From Pseudoneurospora amorphoporcata (taxonomy: Eukaryota > Ascomycota > Sordariomycetes > Sordariales > Sordariaceae), in NCBI GenBank assembly GCA_033297205.1, contig MU859099.1, positions 124,001 through 188,000 of the forward strand: a stretch of DNA of 64,000 nt, in the 5' to 3' direction. How positions within the stretch are numbered: the stretch's first letter is position 1; each line of letters opens with the position of its first letter. A model generated the notes under the pieces. It ran no database searches, was not told the DNA's origin, and was given only the letters and a program-made list of their open reading frames with translations. Both the position numbers and the translations under genes were made by a program. This document shows positions 55,276-64,000 of the stretch, in pieces.

Positions 55276-56374
55276 CTTGTCGTCGTCGAAGACTGTCAAT
55301 GTTCCAAGAAGGCCGGGTGTCTCTAGGTGAGTTCCAAGTTTGTCAAGCTCCTCGCCTTCGCTTCCTTCGACTCCCGTATACGGAGTTTACTCTCTGCATC
55401 AACATCACGAGGTTGAGAACCAACAAACTCAACCAGGAATAGCTTCCATCTCACATCATCTTCCCCATCACCGTCGCCTCCTTCCAAAGTGGTAAGCAGA
55501 AAACCTCATTTTGGCTCGCATCACCTCATGCTAGAAAAGGCAGTTCCGAGAAATGGTGTCTCGGCTTGTTTTACTCGAACGAGCTGCAGTAGTCACTACA
55601 ACAACGTCAACAAAACCACGCCCGTTATTTCTCAAAACAGTCTTCAGTCAGTCAATGACCATCAACCAACCCAAAGAAAGGACTGCTACATACCTACCAC
55701 GCCTCATCTCCGCCGCCGCGCCGCGCCACGCCGCTCATCATCAGCGTTGAGCAGCGAATCGTCGAGTCCCCTAAACTCCGAGTCGTACCAGGCTGACAAC
55801 AGTAAGATAAGCGCAATCAATCAATCAGTCTATTTTGCCTGGCACTGCAGAGTGCTTGCAAGCTATTTTTCTCCCTCCATGTCCCCCGCATCAGCTCCTC
55901 CGCCTCACACGGCAGATGGGTTCGCCTTGCTCGGCAGCTGTCTTTGGACTTATGGTAGGATTGGCAGCTCTGTTGATGCCACAGAAGTGTGGATGGAAAG
56001 CTTGAGAGCTACATCAGTGAGGCGGTGGGTGGGTGGGTGGCTAGGCGGTGAAACCATCAGCTCCATTCATAACAGTCAGCTGTTGAGCTGTCGTCAGCCT
56101 ACCAACGACGAACGACGTTGTTTGCTTGGAAGTTCATTTATTCGTCTGACAGAGGTTCTCACGAAGTTTCACAGAGTGATGCTCGAATCAGGATTACTTA
56201 GGTAGTACACAAGCCGGGGACGAGCTTGCGTTCATTCGTCCAACTCCCCCCTCTCATCTGCAGCCCAAAACAGCAGCCAGCCTGTCAGAGTGGCAGAAGT
56301 CCCGCATCGGTGGTTGTAGTACAAATAAACTAACTGGGGAATGTTCATTTATTTTCTCCCGCTTCCGAGCCCTA

Positions 56375-56398
56375 CGTATGTATGTATGTATGTATGTA
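56375..56398 (+). repeat. (GTAT)n microsatellite
   Basis: Six GTAT units in a gene-free region. Confidence 0.85.
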
Positions 56399-57705
56399 AG
56401 GGGGCACTCACTAGCTGTTTGTCCCGCAATTAGTGCCGAACGCAAGTGCAAGCAAATCTGGGGTAGCACAATACAGTACATGTATTTCCCCAACCCGGCG
56501 TGGACGGGTATACACGACGAATATGCGCGCGACCGACCTGTCAGTTGATCCCCCTTTCCCACACCTGTGGAAGAACTGGAAGTTGTGTTACTCCTTTCCC
56601 AGGATTTTGGGAACCAGTTGACGATAGCCATTTGTTTCACTGTGTACACAAGATCTGGTAGGTACACAGCGTCTGTGTGGCTTGTAGAGGTACCTAGGTA
56701 CCATAGACAGCCACGACCAGGATCAAGAGTCAGTCAGGGTTCCAGAGGTACCTCTAGGTATACAAGCAGTCGACTATCTACCCGGCAGTCAAAGTCAAGC
56801 CTCGGACGTCGTCAGTCAGTCGTTACTCGTTCGTCAATCTGATTTAACTAGTAGGTAGTCTAGTCGGATTTGGCCAGTCCAGTCTACCAGTCTGCCAGAC
56901 CGCAGAGCGTAAACGCCCTTTCTTTAACTGCCAGATGTAACATGTCGGGGAAGGATCAATCTCGACCCTTGAGTGAGTCTTGACGCAACATGAATGAAAT
57001 GCAGTGAGACAGACGGACAGTGCGTGCGTTCTAGAATCTAGACTTTTCCAAACTTGGGGGTGTGGTGACAGGTGACATGGATAAAACGAAGCCTCTCGAG
57101 AGGGTTCTCATGTCATGTCAACTGCCGCCGTCGGGAGCACAGGGAGTCTTTGTCAGATGCTGCATGTGTCGGATTCCATTCCGTGTCCAGCCCGGTTTAA
57201 GTAAGGTAGAAGAAGCAGGTAACGCAGGAAGACAAAGGTCGATATAGAAGGCAGGCAGGCGGCCGCTTCTTGAGGCGCAAGTATTTGATGCGATGCGGCC
57301 AACCGGTGTCCGGTGATGATCTATCTCAGATCATTTGAGCTTCTGATAGTATAGTGCAGAGTTACCTAATTAACTGCCGGCGGAAAGAAGCTGTTAATGA
57401 TCCTGGAGGCTGGTAGACAGACGGATGGATAACTGCTTTGACATTCATTCCTTGTTGAATGGGCTGCAGTGTGATTGTGGTGAACCTTTGAAGAAGACCA
57501 GGCCAGGCCAGTCAGTGTCCACATGTGTGTGGTGGTAGGCGGGAATTCTTATTGCTATGTTATGCTGTGCTAGGCTGTGATGTGATGTGATGGTTGGAGC
57601 CGAAGGAAGGGGGCAAGCCGCGAAAGAAAGAAAAGAAAAACGAGAAAAGAAAAAAAAAAAAAAAAATAGCTCTGAGGGTTCAATGAACAAACAGGATGTT
57701 GGCGT

Positions 57706-57707
57706 AT

Positions 57708-57745
<38 letters not shown>
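57706..57745 (+). repeat. (AC)n(AT)n compound microsatellite
   Basis: About fourteen AC units followed by about six AT units. Confidence 0.9.
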
Positions 57746-58190
57746 GACATCCATAAGCGACGTAGAGCCGCTGAGCGGTAATGGATGGCGTCTGACATGT
57801 CACGCACGACCTGTATGTACCTTATGTATGTAGGTGATGGATGGTGTAGAGTGAGTAGAGTGTAGAGTGAAGAGTGAAGAGTGAGTATATACCGACGGGC
57901 ATGTACATTGGGTCATCGTACCTCTACCTATGTTATCGATTTTCTCTCGATTTCATACCTTATTTCCATTCCATGGGCCACTTACTTGCCTGATAGCCAC
58001 TTACTTACCTAATAATAATAACATCAATAAAATCCGCAGCGAAACAAACGGGTAGGTACCTAAGCTCAGGATGGATGGGATCATCCTTCCGAGGTAAATT
58101 AATACCTACGTACTAACGACGGACGGTATTCGTTGTCGTCATTAACTAACTGAAGAGATGGGACCGACCGACATCAACGGCCCCTCCGAT

Positions 58191-58216
58191 CCAATCCAAT
58201 CCAATCCAATCCAATC
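58191..58216 (+). repeat. (CCAAT)n pentanucleotide repeat
   Basis: Five tandem CCAAT units. The unit equals the CBF/HAP binding core, but the position 430 bases 3' of the Atm1 stop codon does not suggest a promoter. Confidence 0.85.
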
Positions 58217-58372
58217 CCTCAAACGCAAAGGTTGATATGAGTGAGATCTCGTATTGTGTGCTCACTGCTCAAAAAGGTACAGGATTGGACTGGACTGGAC
58301 TGCCACCAGACAGACGCGGGCAGCAGCAGCAGCAATGATGAAAGAAGCGTGAAGACGGTCCCAGTCCTAAGG

Positions 58373-58395
58373 AAAAAAAAAAAAAAAAAAAAAAA
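58373..58395 (+). repeat. A23 homopolymer
   Basis: Run of about 23 A, followed by T/A-rich sequence downstream of the Atm1 gene. Confidence 0.8.
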
Positions 58396-58648
58396 CTTTT
58401 TTGCATCCCGGCCCTGAGACAACGCCGAATAGCCAAGGAAGAAAAAAAAGAATGGGAAAGAATGGGAAAAAAAAGAAAGAAAAGAAAAGAAAAGAAAAAA
58501 AAAAGATTTTTGAACTCCTAACCAAGACCGACTATAGTATGTATGTATGTATGTAGCTACCTTATGTCCAAGAGTTCTTCTATGCAAGAAAGTCCGGTCC
58601 GTCCTTCTATACCATATATCTCCCACCCCTATTACCCGTCACCCTTAC

Positions 58649-60823
58649 TTACGCCTTCGTCTCCACCTCCTCCTTGACCTCCTCCTCCCCCTTCACCTCC
58701 CCCCCCTTCTCCGTCATCAACATCTCCTGCGCCCTCCACAACTGCGCATACACGCCATTAGACTCCATCAGCTCCCTATGCGTCCCCTGCTCCACCACCC
58801 TCCCCTCCTTCAAAACAATAATCAAATCAGCATCATATATCGTCCTCAACCGATGCGCCACAAACAGACTCGTTTTCTTCTTCTCCTCTCCCTCTCCCTC
58901 TCCCTCTTTCCCCAGCCCCTTGAGTATAGCATTAATATTCTCCATCAGAGCCTGCTCGGTATGCGTATCCAGCGCACTGGTAGCCTCATCGAAGAAGAGC
59001 AGAGGCGGGTTCTTGAGGATAAGTCTCGAAACAGCAAGCCGCTGCTTCTCACCCCCGGAAATCATGAGCCCCCGCTCGCCGACTTTGGTCTGGTAGCCGT
59101 CTCGCCAGCTGATGATCTTGTCGTGGATGTGCGCCCGCTTGGCGGCTTCGACGACCTGTTCTGGCGACGCGGACAGGTTGCCGTAGCGGATGTTGTGCTC
59201 GACCGTGTCGTTGAAGAGGGGCGTGTCCTGCGGGACGACGCCGATGGCGCGACGGAGCGAGTCGAGCGTGACGGAGCGGATGTCTTGGTTGTCGATGGAG
59301 ATGGTCCCCTTTTGCACGTCGTAGGACCGAAACAGGAGACGGAGCAAGGTGGACTTGCCGCACCCGGACGGACCGACGATGGCGACTTTTTTGCCGGCGG
59401 GGATGGTCAAACTTAGGTCGCGGAGGATGGGCGATTCGGGGTGGTAACCGAAGGTGACGTTTTGGAACTTGATTTCGCCGCCGCGGGTCAAGGACAAGGG
59501 CTTGGCGTCGGGTTGTTCCTTGATGGTCACGTTGACCTTTTGCAGGTTGAAGAGGGTTTCCATGTCCAGAAGCGACTGGCGCAGCTCGCGGTAGACGGAA
59601 CCGAGGAAGTTCAAGGGCACGGAAAGCTGGAAGACGAGCTGGTTGATCAGCACCAGGTCGCCGACGGTGAGCTTACCCGTCGACACGCCGTGGGCGCCCA
59701 TGTACATCATGATCGTCAGGGCGGTGGAGAAGATGATGTTTTGACCCGAGTTGAGGAAGGCGAGCGAGGTGGCGACCTTGATGCTATTCTTCTCGTACTG
59801 GGCGAGGGCCTTGTCGTAGCGGCCGACCTCGTAGGCTTCGTTGTTGAAGTACTTGACGGCCTCGTAGTTGATGAGGGAGTCGACAGCGACGGTCGAGGCC
59901 TTGTTATCTGCGGCATTGGCTTGGCGACGGAACTTTGTGCGCCAGGCTGTTGTCAGGATGGTAAAGGCCGTGTAGCTGACCATGGTCAAGGCCGTCAAAG
60001 CGGCAAACTCCCAGCCAAAGTTGTACGTCAAAATGCCGCAGACCATGGAGATCTCCAGCGCGGTAGGCACAATGTGGAACACCATGCTGGTCAAGAGGAA
60101 GCTGATGCCCTTGGTACCACGGTCGATAGCCCTGGTCAACCCGCCCGTCTGCTTGGACAGATGGAAGCTCAGATCCAGATTCAGCAGATGGCCAAAGGTA
60201 TTCTTGGCCACCTTGCGAATCGCCTTTTGCGCAACCGACGCGAACACGGCATTCCTCAATTCCTGCGAAACCACGGCGCCTATCCTCGCCGCGCCATAAC
60301 CCAGAATCATAGCACCCGCCACGGCCGTGACGGATCCGCCCGTTGTGGAAAAGTCGATGTTGAGCGAGTCGACAATCTCGCGGAAGTAAAAGGGCACCTG
60401 GACGTTGAGCACCTTGCCGCCAACCAGCAAGCTGATAGCTAGTAGCACTCGCGCCTTGTCACCCCAGCTGCCCTTGGGCCACAGGTATTTGGACATTTCC
60501 TTCATGATAGCCCAGTCGGCCTTGCGCTGTTCCTGCGCGGTTTTGTCCATGGGGGCGAGGGGATCGACGGGGCCTCGACCGGTGGCCTTGGGGACGGCGG
60601 CTGTAATGGGTTTCGAGTCGTCATCTTTGGCGCTGCTATTGGGACCATGGAGACGAGCGAGGGAGGTGGAAAAGGAAGCTCTTAGGTTTGCGATGGTGGG
60701 GGTCGCGTGGATGGAGGAGAGTCGGGGAGCCCAGAGACGGGGGCGGCGGAGGAGGATGGAAGTGCCGTGGGCTCGGTGGAGGCTTATAGCAGCCATGGTG
60801 CTGAGCTTTATAGACGGCGCCAT
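58649..60823 (-). CDS. atm1: Mitochondrial inner-membrane ABC exporter Atm1
   Basis: Intronless, 724 residues. The N-terminus is Arg/Ser-rich without acidic residues (LLRRPRLWAPRLSS; FSTSLARLHG), a mitochondrial presequence. The six-helix ABC_B-type membrane domain spans about residues 125-410. The nucleotide-binding domain has GPSGCGKST (Walker A, about 480), MISGGEKQR (signature; ISGGE in place of LSGGE, as in yeast Atm1), LLFFDEATSALD (Walker B, about 605) and AHRL (H-loop, about 655). DTHTEQALMENI after Walker B is another Atm1 mark. A GEGEGEE/KKK insertion sits between Walker B and the H-loop, and the tail is Glu/Lys-rich. Works as a half-transporter dimer exporting a glutathione-containing sulfur compound needed for cytosolic Fe-S cluster assembly and iron regulation. 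Confidence 0.95.
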   Translation of the reverse strand: MAPSIKLSTMAAISLHRAHGTSILLRRPRLWAPRLSSIHATPTIANLRASFSTSLARLHGPNSSAKDDDSKPITAAVPKATGRGPVDPLAPMDKTAQEQRKADWAIMKEMSKYLWPKGSWGDKARVLLAISLLVGGKVLNVQVPFYFREIVDSLNIDFSTTGGSVTAVAGAMILGYGAARIGAVVSQELRNAVFASVAQKAIRKVAKNTFGHLLNLDLSFHLSKQTGGLTRAIDRGTKGISFLLTSMVFHIVPTALEISMVCGILTYNFGWEFAALTALTMVSYTAFTILTTAWRTKFRRQANAADNKASTVAVDSLINYEAVKYFNNEAYEVGRYDKALAQYEKNSIKVATSLAFLNSGQNIIFSTALTIMMYMGAHGVSTGKLTVGDLVLINQLVFQLSVPLNFLGSVYRELRQSLLDMETLFNLQKVNVTIKEQPDAKPLSLTRGGEIKFQNVTFGYHPESPILRDLSLTIPAGKKVAIVGPSGCGKSTLLRLLFRSYDVQKGTISIDNQDIRSVTLDSLRRAIGVVPQDTPLFNDTVEHNIRYGNLSASPEQVVEAAKRAHIHDKIISWRDGYQTKVGERGLMISGGEKQRLAVSRLILKNPPLLFFDEATSALDTHTEQALMENINAILKGLGKEGEGEGEEKKKTSLFVAHRLRTIYDADLIIVLKEGRVVEQGTHRELMESNGVYAQLWRAQEMLMTEKGGEVKGEEEVKEEVETKA

Positions 60824-61785
60824 GGTTGTTGCTGTTGTCGGTATTTGTGCCCCGGGAGCATTGGCTGCTCCTCAAGGGGGCTGTGGTGGTGTCGAGTCCG
60901 TATAAGTCGGCCGAAGATTGGGTCCGAGGCGCAATAAGTCAATCAAAGAGGAATTCGCGCCAGCTCTTATAGAGAGCCCATGCCGTGGTGGTCGGGGATT
61001 AGCAGTGGGTGGGAGTGTCGGTGAGGGTGTAGGAAAAGAGAAAAGAAAGATGGTTATTGTACAAGTATTGAAAGATTTCCCCCGTGCAACAACCCGACAA
61101 CAGACACGCCGAGGCTCCGGAGCTTTAGGTTCATCATGTCGCGATAGGGTTGTGGGGCACACCCAATGATGCAATCAGCGTGAGCAATGGGCATCTCTAG
61201 CCTGCCGCGAGTGCCGCCGCACCGGGTGTCACAGGGCAGCACAGGGGACCAATTATGCACAGACCCTGCTGCGGGCTGGACTTTGTTCAGGGTTCTCAAT
61301 GCCCCAACATTTTGGTAGAGATGTGACCAATAATATGAAGCCCGCCCGGGATTTATCGAGGTTCCTGTCCAGGGTCTTCGGCATCCTTCCGGCCGGCTCG
61401 GACTCGGAGACGGTAATAGTAGGTACAACGCCGTATCTGCGACCGGCACAATTCCATTCGCGCGGCGGAAACCACGCACTCGTAAGAACACCTTTCCTAA
61501 CGCGAAACATAACCCATCACTGTCACTCATTGTATATATGGACAACAGCAACCCCCTTTCATTGAAAACTCCTGCTGTCCCCATACCTTTATCTATAGTA
61601 GTATCTAGAGTAGAGTGTCTAGAGACGAGACGTGACGGACGTGACATATGTAATCATGCTATATCGTGCTGCTATGAAACGCAAACAGGAAAAAACAAAA
61701 ACAAAAACAAAACAAAACAACGCCTCGCGATGCAAAAAAAAATTAAAAATGAAAATGAAACAAACCCCAAAAACAAAATCTCGGG

Positions 61786-61813
61786 CGCATCGCATCGCAT
61801 CGCATCGCATCGC
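61786..61813 (+). repeat. (GCATC)n pentanucleotide repeat
   Basis: About five and a half tandem units. Confidence 0.85.
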
Positions 61814-61884
61814 TCCCATGCAGACTATGCCATGCCATCTATGCAAGAATGCAGCCCCATGCATGCATCGCCAATATGAAATGC

Positions 61885-61917
61885 TGAATGAATGAATGAA
61901 TGAATGAATGAATGAAT
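61885..61917 (+). repeat. (TGAA)n tetranucleotide repeat
   Basis: About eight tandem units. Confidence 0.85.
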
Positions 61918-61993
61918 GCCGTCAAGCAAAATCCAACTCTCTCTTTCTCTCTCTCTCTGGGGAAGCCAACTCCTCGCTCGCTCACCGTCCTCG

Positions 61994-62039
61994 AGCAAAG
62001 CAAAGCAAAGCAAAGCAAAGCAAAGCAATGCAAAGCAAA
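61994..62039 (+). repeat. (AAAGC)n pentanucleotide repeat
   Basis: About nine units, one with an A-to-T change. Confidence 0.85.
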
Positions 62040-62445
62040 CCGCGCGCCAAAACGGACCAGCTCTAGGTCTGTCTAGTTCTCGCTCTAGCTTGGTTGGTTG
62101 TGAAACCGCAATGCATCCATCCATCTCTCTTCCCCCTTATTCCGTCTAGCCGTCTAGCCGGTGACTCTCCGTTTTTCTCTTTTCTCTCACCCTCATTTTC
62201 TTTTTCTTGTCTCTTCGCCTCCTTTTGACTTGCTGACTCGTCCTCTTCTCATTCTTGTGCTGCTCTCGCTGTCTCTCCTCGCTTTTCAGCTCTCTTCCTC
62301 TCCTCCCCCCTTGATCTCCGTCTCCATCTCCAGTTTCATCTCCAGCTCCAGCTCCAGCTCCCTCCTCTTTTCCTACTCCAACATCTTTCAACCCCTGGAA
62401 TCTTCTTCCTCTCGTCACCTCCAAGCTCGCCTCAAGACTTGTCGC

Positions 62446-63999
62446 CTAAAAAGTCTCCGTCTCGTCATAATACGTCTTCAACGCCAACTTTTGACTTAGT
62501 TCCGCAGCAACAGCCAACCCCTCGTAAGCCCTCTCCACCGTCCTGACCCCCACACCAGGCACCGTCGTCAATTCTCCCAGACTCCTAACCTTCCCGCTTG
62601 GCCCCTGGGTTCCGTCTAGATGGTCGACCAAGTCCTGCGCGCGCTTCTGTCCAAACCCATTCAGGGACTTGATACGTTCTGTGTCGCGCGAGTTGACGAT
62701 ATCGAGCAACTGTTTAGTCCGGGGGGTCGGTTCAGGCCTTGGGAGTTGTTGTTCTTCAACTTGTTCGGGGTCCGAGTTGGAGTTGTTGGAGTTAGAGAGG
62801 TCGTCGTAATCGGATGCCGAGGCCGACGTGGTGGTGTGCTGCTGCTCAGTATTACTACTGTATAGTTGTTGGCGGGAACGCGACGAAATGCCGACTCCCA
62901 GGGTAGCGCTGCGGCCTCTACTCTTCAACAATCTCCTTCTTCTCGCCTCCGCCTCTTCAGGAGTCTCTTCTTCCCCGTCGGCTTCCATGTCATCATCATC
63001 CTCCTCCCCTTCCCCATCCGGATCCGTCGAAGAAATAATGCCCGTCATGGCCGTTTGCCGTCCGCTGTTGACACTGGCGCTCCTGCTCACCACATCTTGC
63101 CGTGTTGTTGTTGTTGTTGTTGTTGACCTGCCATTATTCCCCTGTCGTCGTGACCCCCCCGCCTCCTCCTCCTCCTCCCTCAACTGCACCCCAACCTCCC
63201 ACTCCTCCCTACTGATCCTCCCCAGCTTCAACTTGAGTTTCTCAATCTTGCCCACCAACTTCCTCTGTCCTGGGAAAAACCCCAGCGCATCTTCGTACAT
63301 GCCCAGCGCCTCTTCCAGTCGTCCCGCCTCTTTCGCTTTTCTTGCTTCCAGCAATAACTGCAGTCCAGCACTCTTGTCGTCTGCACCCCTTCCAGATCCA
63401 GATCCACCACCGTTGCGACCCCAAGAAGAACGGGAAGTATTACTACCCATACTATGCTCCTCGATCCTCCTTTCTAGCGCTTCCAGTCGGCGCTGGACTT
63501 CCTCGCTTATTTCCGGCTTTGGTGGTTCCCCATTCGAACAAGGCGGTGGTGGGTTTTCCGATTTGGGCGTAGACGGAGTCGGCGTTTGGGGGGTTAGGAC
63601 AGCAGTGGCAGCTGCGCGCGCCGCCAAGATCTCGGCAACCTTTTTCTCCACCATGGCTTCGATCTGGGCTGCTGACAGTGTCAAGACGGGGGTATTATCG
63701 GCTGACATGGACAGGGGTTTCGAGCTTAGTGGTGGTTGATGGACCGACCCGGAACCGGAGCTGCTATTTTGGCGGGAGACGCCGGCAGATACTGAACCGG
63801 GGAGTGGCAACCCAGTAGGTCTAGCCAGTTTCGAGGGTCCAGTGCCGATGAGACCTGATCGAATTGCCGAGGTTTCAGCAGACGGGGAAGAAGAAGAAGA
63901 GGAGGTGGTGGCGGCGTCGGTCATGGAGCGGCGGGAGGCCAACCCTGACAGAGACAAAGGCTGGCGGATCTGCGAGGTGTTGGCTTGTGGAGGACCTGC
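62446..63999 (-). CDS. C-terminal part of a kinesin-10/KIF22-like protein (partial)
   Basis: Open frame running off the right edge; about 517 residues visible, with the true start beyond base 64000 (no ATG is needed at 63957, where the codon is TTG). The visible part is Ser/Thr/Pro-rich, with LSAAQIEAMVEKKVAEILAA, then a helical part EVQRRLEALERRIEEH, then a TPR-like AGLQLLLEARKAKEAGRLEEALGMYEDAL. An acidic linker (GEGEEDDDDMEADGEEE) follows. The C-terminus is a helix-hairpin-helix pair: LLDIVNSRDTERIKSLNGFG, then KRAQDLVDHLDGT and LGELTTVPGVGVRTVERAYEG. This is the layout of the C-terminal DNA-binding region of KIF22/Kid chromokinesins. The motor domain is outside the window, so the kinesin identity is inference; another HhH protein is possible. 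Confidence 0.7.
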   Translation of the reverse strand, partial: AGPPQANTSQIRQPLSLSGLASRRSMTDAATTSSSSSSPSAETSAIRSGLIGTGPSKLARPTGLPLPGSVSAGVSRQNSSSGSGSVHQPPLSSKPLSMSADNTPVLTLSAAQIEAMVEKKVAEILAARAAATAVLTPQTPTPSTPKSENPPPPCSNGEPPKPEISEEVQRRLEALERRIEEHSMGSNTSRSSWGRNGGGSGSGRGADDKSAGLQLLLEARKAKEAGRLEEALGMYEDALGFFPGQRKLVGKIEKLKLKLGRISREEWEVGVQLREEEEEAGGSRRQGNNGRSTTTTTTTRQDVVSRSASVNSGRQTAMTGIISSTDPDGEGEEDDDDMEADGEEETPEEAEARRRRLLKSRGRSATLGVGISSRSRQQLYSSNTEQQHTTTSASASDYDDLSNSNNSNSDPEQVEEQQLPRPEPTPRTKQLLDIVNSRDTERIKSLNGFGQKRAQDLVDHLDGTQGPSGKVRSLGELTTVPGVGVRTVERAYEGLAVAAELSQKLALKTYYDETETF

Positions 64000-64000
64000 T

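Larger units (their letters stand above)
55276..58648. other. 3.4-kb gene-free region with microsatellites
   Basis: Between two minus-strand genes. Contains (GTAT)n at 56375-56398, (AC)n(AT)n at 57706-57745, several A-rich runs, (CCAAT)n at 58191-58215 and (TATG)n near 58538-58553, plus many AGGTACCT-type short palindromes. One 238-codon open frame (55489-56205) has no ATG start and no conserved feature. No gene called. Confidence 0.5.
60824..62445. other. Gene-free spacer with several short tandem repeats
   Basis: About 1.6 kb between Atm1 (promoter side) and the kinesin 3' end, both on the minus strand. Holds (GCATC)n at 61786-61813, (TGAA)n at 61885-61917 and (AAAGC)n at 61994-62039. The right end is pyrimidine-rich. 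No gene seen. Confidence 0.5.

Noticed and set aside
55489..56205. 238-codon open frame on the plus strand
   Set aside because: Begins with GTG, not ATG; composition is unlike the real genes here, no motif, and it lies in a microsatellite-rich desert.
58191..58216. CCAAT array as a HAP-complex promoter
   Set aside because: It lies 3' of Atm1 with no start codon nearby; better explained as a pentanucleotide microsatellite.
59441..60442. 333-codon open frame antisense to atm1
   Set aside because: Antisense shadow of the Atm1 coding sequence.
58649..60823. ISGGE in the Atm1 signature motif as an anomaly
   Set aside because: Yeast Atm1 and close relatives carry the same variant, so it is normal for the family.

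Overview
The window is nuclear DNA of a filamentous ascomycete, most likely a Sordariomycete of the Neurospora/Sordaria type. The evidence is short introns (46-225 bp) with GTRAGT-like donors, CTAAC/CTGAC branch points and YAG acceptors; long gene-free spacers rich in microsatellites; dispersed single tRNA genes, one with an intron; and a gene set of secreted GH7 cellulase, two-domain Tps2, mitochondrial Atm1 and Ser/Pro/Gln-rich fungal proteins. The species assignment is inference. There is no rRNA, CRISPR, prophage or intact transposon.

Layout. 0-13 kb, all on +: the 3' part of an RRT8/EI24-type membrane protein, a 1,869-residue secreted mucin-like wall protein, a gene whose two halves lie in different frames, and an Arg/Ser-rich protein. 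13-19 kb, all on -: a decayed cytochrome P450, a GH7 endoglucanase and an OTT_1508-like deaminase. 20-27.5 kb, on +: a poly-serine putative DNA-binding protein, an O-methyltransferase-fold protein lacking the usual catalytic histidine, and a GFA/CENP-V-like protein with a mitochondrial-type leader. A 4 kb gene-free stretch leads to trehalose-6-phosphate phosphatase (31.5-34.7 kb). 36-42 kb: a DapA-family aldolase similar to fungal LGA1/GaaC, a perfect 27-bp palindromic hairpin and a REX-type DEDDh exonuclease. 42-47 kb, on -: a C2H2 zinc-finger gene and a coiled-coil/His-Arg-rich protein, separated by tRNA-Gly(UCC). 48-53 kb: an F-box protein, tRNA-Gly(GCC), tRNA-Glu(CUC) and ribosomal protein eL40. 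54-64 kb, on -: a small secreted cysteine protein, Atm1, and the C-terminal part of a kinesin-10/KIF22-like protein running off the right edge.

The genes are mostly unrelated single-gene units, as usual in such genomes. Themes are the cell surface and secretion (mucin-like protein, GH7, small secreted protein), carbon metabolism and stress (GH7, aldolase, Tps2), and housekeeping (eL40, Atm1, REX exonuclease, tRNAs). I see no convincing metabolite gene cluster: the methyltransferase and the P450 remnant are about 10 kb apart with unrelated genes between them.

Exon structures were derived by hand by matching reading frame, donor, branch point and acceptor. The most unusual observations are an eL40 gene apparently without its ubiquitin moiety, the two near-perfect hairpins, the methyltransferase with altered catalytic motif, and the single-copy deaminase-fold gene.
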